A stretch of DNA of 64,000 nt from Gallionella sp. GTDB lineage: Bacteria > Pseudomonadota > Gammaproteobacteria > Burkholderiales > Gallionellaceae. Of this stretch, positions 61,834-64,000 are shown one piece after another. Both the position numbers and the translations under genes were made by a program. Every line of letters starts with the position of its first letter. Positions within the stretch are counted from its first letter, which is position 1. The DNA lies in the NCBI GenBank assembly GCA_030645955.1, contig JAUSMR010000097.1, forward strand, positions 1 to 64,000. Reading direction: 5' to 3'. Below the pieces are notes generated by a model that saw only the letters and a program-made list of their open reading frames with translations, was not told the origin of the DNA and searched no databases.

Positions 61834-62451
61834 TCAGCCCGCCGGCCTGAGAAACACGAACCAGAATACAACAGCAACAACCAGCATCATGACACCCAGC
61901 CAATTATAACTGCGCCGGATACCTTCATCCGTTTCGGCGGATTTGAAACCGGTTATCATTGAACGCACCAGGTTTTCATGATGCAGTACGCTGCTCACCA
62001 GCACTCCGATGATATGCAGCAGTATCACCGCCAGCATGATATTGGTCGCAATCCCGTGCATTTCCACCGCGGCATCGCCGGCGTCATCCTGGAGCGCCAT
62101 TACGCCGGTCACGCATAAAAAAAGTCCCAGTGCCAGAAGCAGCCAGACCGACACGCTTCCCGCCGGGTTGTGCCCCAGGTAATGCCCGGGCTTGCCTTTG
62201 AACAGCGATAACATATATGCGATGATTTCGCCGGGCTTGAATAGGAACGAGCTGAACCGCGCATAGCGTGTGCCTAAAAAGCCCCACAGCAATCTGAACA
62301 CGATCAGGCCCAGTAATATGTAACCGAAGGCCACATGAATATCGCGGTTGCGTTCCGATTCTGACGTCAAATATGCCCCGACGAAAGATATCACCTGCAA
62401 CCAATGAAAAACCCGCGTTGGCACGTCCCAAACTAATATTCTTCGAATCAT
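61834..62451 (-). CDS. Cytochrome b561-family (PF01292) membrane protein
   Basis: The product has 205 residues and five to six membrane helices. His16 (VFHWLQV), His39 (DIHVAFGY), His near 132 (EMHGIATNIM) and His near 146 (LLHIIGVL) are the likely ligands of two b-type hemes. The opening VWDVPTRVFHWLQ is typical of Ni/Fe-hydrogenase-type cytochrome b. It follows the second diheme cytochrome by 12 bases, so it is probably the membrane partner of that protein. Length is normal for this group. Confidence 0.93.
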   Translation of the reverse strand: MIRRILVWDVPTRVFHWLQVISFVGAYLTSESERNRDIHVAFGYILLGLIVFRLLWGFLGTRYARFSSFLFKPGEIIAYMLSLFKGKPGHYLGHNPAGSVSVWLLLALGLFLCVTGVMALQDDAGDAAVEMHGIATNIMLAVILLHIIGVLVSSVLHHENLVRSMITGFKSAETDEGIRRSYNWLGVMMLVVAVVFWFVFLRPAG

Positions 62452-62463
62452 GATGTGGCTTTC

Positions 62464-63024
62464 CTATCTGGGCATTCTTATGCCATGTTCATTGAAATCG
62501 CCCCGCTCAGCCTGTGGGTGGCAGGCAGCACAATTGGCAGGACTTTTCACCTTCGGATTTTTCCAGACTTCCGGGGAAATTTCATGGCTATCGTGCTTGC
62601 GTTTAAACCATGCGGTTTCAGTGATCCGCGAGGGCGATGTCGGAGCGCTCCAGCGGTTGGATGCGTTGTTCACCAGAAAGTCGGTGATCTCCTTGTTCTC
62701 CTGAGCAGTTATCGAGGCATCCGAACCAAAATGCTTATCCAGGCCGGCCATGACCTTGCGCCAGGATTCGGCGGGCAACAGCCCCGGCGCATAGGCGATG
62801 TGGCATGTGGAACATTCCTGCTGGAATTTGGCGTTGGTTTGCGCGGTCTGGACTGATTTGCCGCGATTTTCGCCGCCGTATTTGCCGCTGGAACTCTCGC
62901 CGTATTTTCCTTCGCGGTCATCATCATCGGCCTGCGCGACGGACATCGTTACTCCTATCGCCAACAAAGCAACGGCAAGTGCCCGGACATATTTTTGATC
63001 ATGAACCGATAACATAGTCTTCAT
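62464..63024 (-). CDS. Diheme cytochrome c (DHC family), second copy
   Basis: The product has 186 residues. A signal peptide ends in SVAQA, followed by an Asp/Gly/Lys-rich linker. The heme sites are CSTCH (QQECSTCHIAYAPGLLP) and CAACH (NCAACHPQAERG). It is a paralogue of the protein at 60357 and shares the motif AYxPGLLPAxSW. It lies two bases behind the DUF1924 cytochrome gene and just before the cytochrome b gene, as in known SHP-DHC-cytochrome b clusters. Confidence 0.93.
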   Translation of the reverse strand: MKTMLSVHDQKYVRALAVALLAIGVTMSVAQADDDDREGKYGESSSGKYGGENRGKSVQTAQTNAKFQQECSTCHIAYAPGLLPAESWRKVMAGLDKHFGSDASITAQENKEITDFLVNNASNRWSAPTSPSRITETAWFKRKHDSHEISPEVWKNPKVKSPANCAACHPQAERGDFNEHGIRMPR

Positions 63025-63026
63025 AA

Positions 63027-63425
63027 TTATTTAACGGTAAGCAGGAAAGCGAGTACGTCACCTTTTTCCTGGGGTGTGCAGACGCGCTCCAGAACATCGT
63101 TACAATTGCGCTTGAACCATTTTTCAACTTTTGCCATGTCAGTGAAGCGTTCAGCGTTGGCAGACGGGGCAAGGGGCTTGATGACCTTGCCGGTCTTTGC
63201 ATGTTTGCCCTGCGTGGCCGGGTTGTCGGTATGGCAAGAAGAACAGCTCCACTCGCCACCCTGCTTTGTCTTGAAGAAAGTCTCACCGCGCGCGGGTGAG
63301 AATCCCTGAAAACCAGATGTGCCCGATGCCTCGCTCTTGATAGATGCCAGCACGCTTTCGGATGTTTCCGCGAACGCCGATTGTGCAGTCAGCATCAAAC
63401 ACAATACAAAAAATACACGCAACAT
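63027..63425 (-). CDS. DUF1924 monoheme cytochrome c (SHP-like)
   Basis: A 132-residue periplasmic cytochrome with a signal peptide ending in SAFA and one heme site, CSSCH (EWSCSSCHTDNPATQG). Family motifs are GKVIKPLAPSANAERFTD and KVEKWFKRNCNDVLER. DUF1924 includes SHP, the 'sphaeroides heme protein', which can bind small ligands such as oxygen. The start at 63425 was chosen for the AAGGAGG seven to eight bases upstream; a longer frame lacks such a site. It leads the leftward cytochrome operon. Confidence 0.9.
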   Translation of the reverse strand: MLRVFFVLCLMLTAQSAFAETSESVLASIKSEASGTSGFQGFSPARGETFFKTKQGGEWSCSSCHTDNPATQGKHAKTGKVIKPLAPSANAERFTDMAKVEKWFKRNCNDVLERVCTPQEKGDVLAFLLTVK

Positions 63426-63643
63426 AAGCCACCTCCTTAAAATTGGTGCTTGTAGAGTGTGTTGCAAACTATAAGTTCAGTCATAAATTACTTATGTGGT
63501 ACCAGCTCAATGGTTCGCCGGTAGAGATTTTCAGCAAACTCCTGCACAATATGGCACTCGCTAAAGCCGCGACCAAACATTGACTATTGCGGTTAGTTCT
63601 TGACTCCGCCCAGTTCTTATCTCAACTTATTTATTAGGCAACC

Positions 63644-64000
63644 ATGGCTTTCATACGCGGAATTTTTGATCGAATCGTGTTAGTGGTGGGTATCGTTGCG
63701 GCTGGCTGTATTCCAAGCTTCATTTCGCAATACCGGCAACGCGTTGGCGGCCGACTCGATCAAGTTCTTCAGGATCTTGAGCCCTTCCAGCAAATTGCCA
63801 ATCAATATCACCATGGCAGCCTTAAGGAGTTGATCCAACATCACCTTAACAGTACTGACACTACATTTCACGATGAGGGTGCGGCATTGCATGCTATGGT
63901 AAGCGCTGCCGAGCAGTTAAGACGTGCCCTGCAGGCTCTCAATACCGACTTGTTCCATCAGCTGAGTTATCTGCTTACCGGTGGTTTGGATCCGCTTATT
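63644..64000 (+). CDS. DUF2937-like membrane protein, N-terminal part (cut by window edge)
   Basis: The first 119 codons run off the end of the window. The opening MAFIRGIFDRIVLVVGIVAA and IPSFISQYRQRVGGRLDQVLQDLEPFQQIA (landmark FISQYRQRVGG) match the DUF2937 family, whose role is unknown. One membrane helix is near the N terminus and a coiled-coil-like helical part follows. The Shine-Dalgarno is poor. Confidence 0.75.
   Translation, partial: MAFIRGIFDRIVLVVGIVAAGCIPSFISQYRQRVGGRLDQVLQDLEPFQQIANQYHHGSLKELIQHHLNSTDTTFHDEGAALHAMVSAAEQLRRALQALNTDLFHQLSYLLTGGLDPLI

Overview
The window looks like chromosome of a GC-rich betaproteobacterium, probably of the Nitrosomonadales/Gallionellaceae type. 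This is inferred from the hemCDXY order with ppc upstream, the metX-metW pair, the gshA plus regulatory-PTS cluster, abundant c-type cytochromes and many dispersed palindromic repeats. No rRNA or tRNA gene and no CRISPR array was recognised.

Left end (1-1725): a decayed chromosomal integron. A degenerate C-terminal remnant of an IntI integrase points right. Two cassette genes point left (a collar-like protein and a membrane protein with a Cys pair motif). One attC is complete, and a second is cut by the end of an IS3-family element. Next come glmU and glmS (1726-5079). A second, diverged copy of the last codons of glmS lies about 75 bp behind glmS, followed by a cluster of palindromic repeats.

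Housekeeping middle (5.6-25.2 kb): ubiB, a Tim44-like protein, an RluA-type pseudouridine synthase (carrying an in-frame repeat insertion) coupled to a DUF454 gene, a YdjM-like membrane hydrolase, yjdM, a SMUG-type uracil-DNA glycosylase coupled to an amidinotransferase-fold hydrolase, a sensor kinase with a stand-alone receiver, an AmpG-like transporter, metW and metX. metX has a convincing SAM-II riboswitch followed by an intrinsic terminator. Upstream of it lie gshA, apbE, a small membrane protein, and EIIA, HPr and EI of a PTS without sugar-specific membrane domains.

Accessory middle (25.5-42 kb): an RND efflux operon ending in its own CecR/TetR-type regulator; a monothiol glutaredoxin; a three-gene overlapping operon of a thiamine-diphosphate enzyme and two citrate-synthase-fold proteins that lack the usual catalytic residues; then a TonB receptor, a PF04392-type binding protein and a PAS-GGDEF-EAL protein in one direction. 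The three-gene operon is the best candidate for an undescribed pathway.

Right part (42-64 kb): argH, a LytS/LytR-type two-component pair, tpm, mltC, ppc, hemC-hemD-hemX-hemY, a ferredoxin-like reductase, an SDR protein, an outer-membrane barrel, a large Ig-like lipoprotein, and a leftward cytochrome cluster (DUF1924/SHP-type cytochrome, two diheme cytochromes, a b-type cytochrome and a His-bearing membrane protein). The window ends inside a DUF2937 gene.
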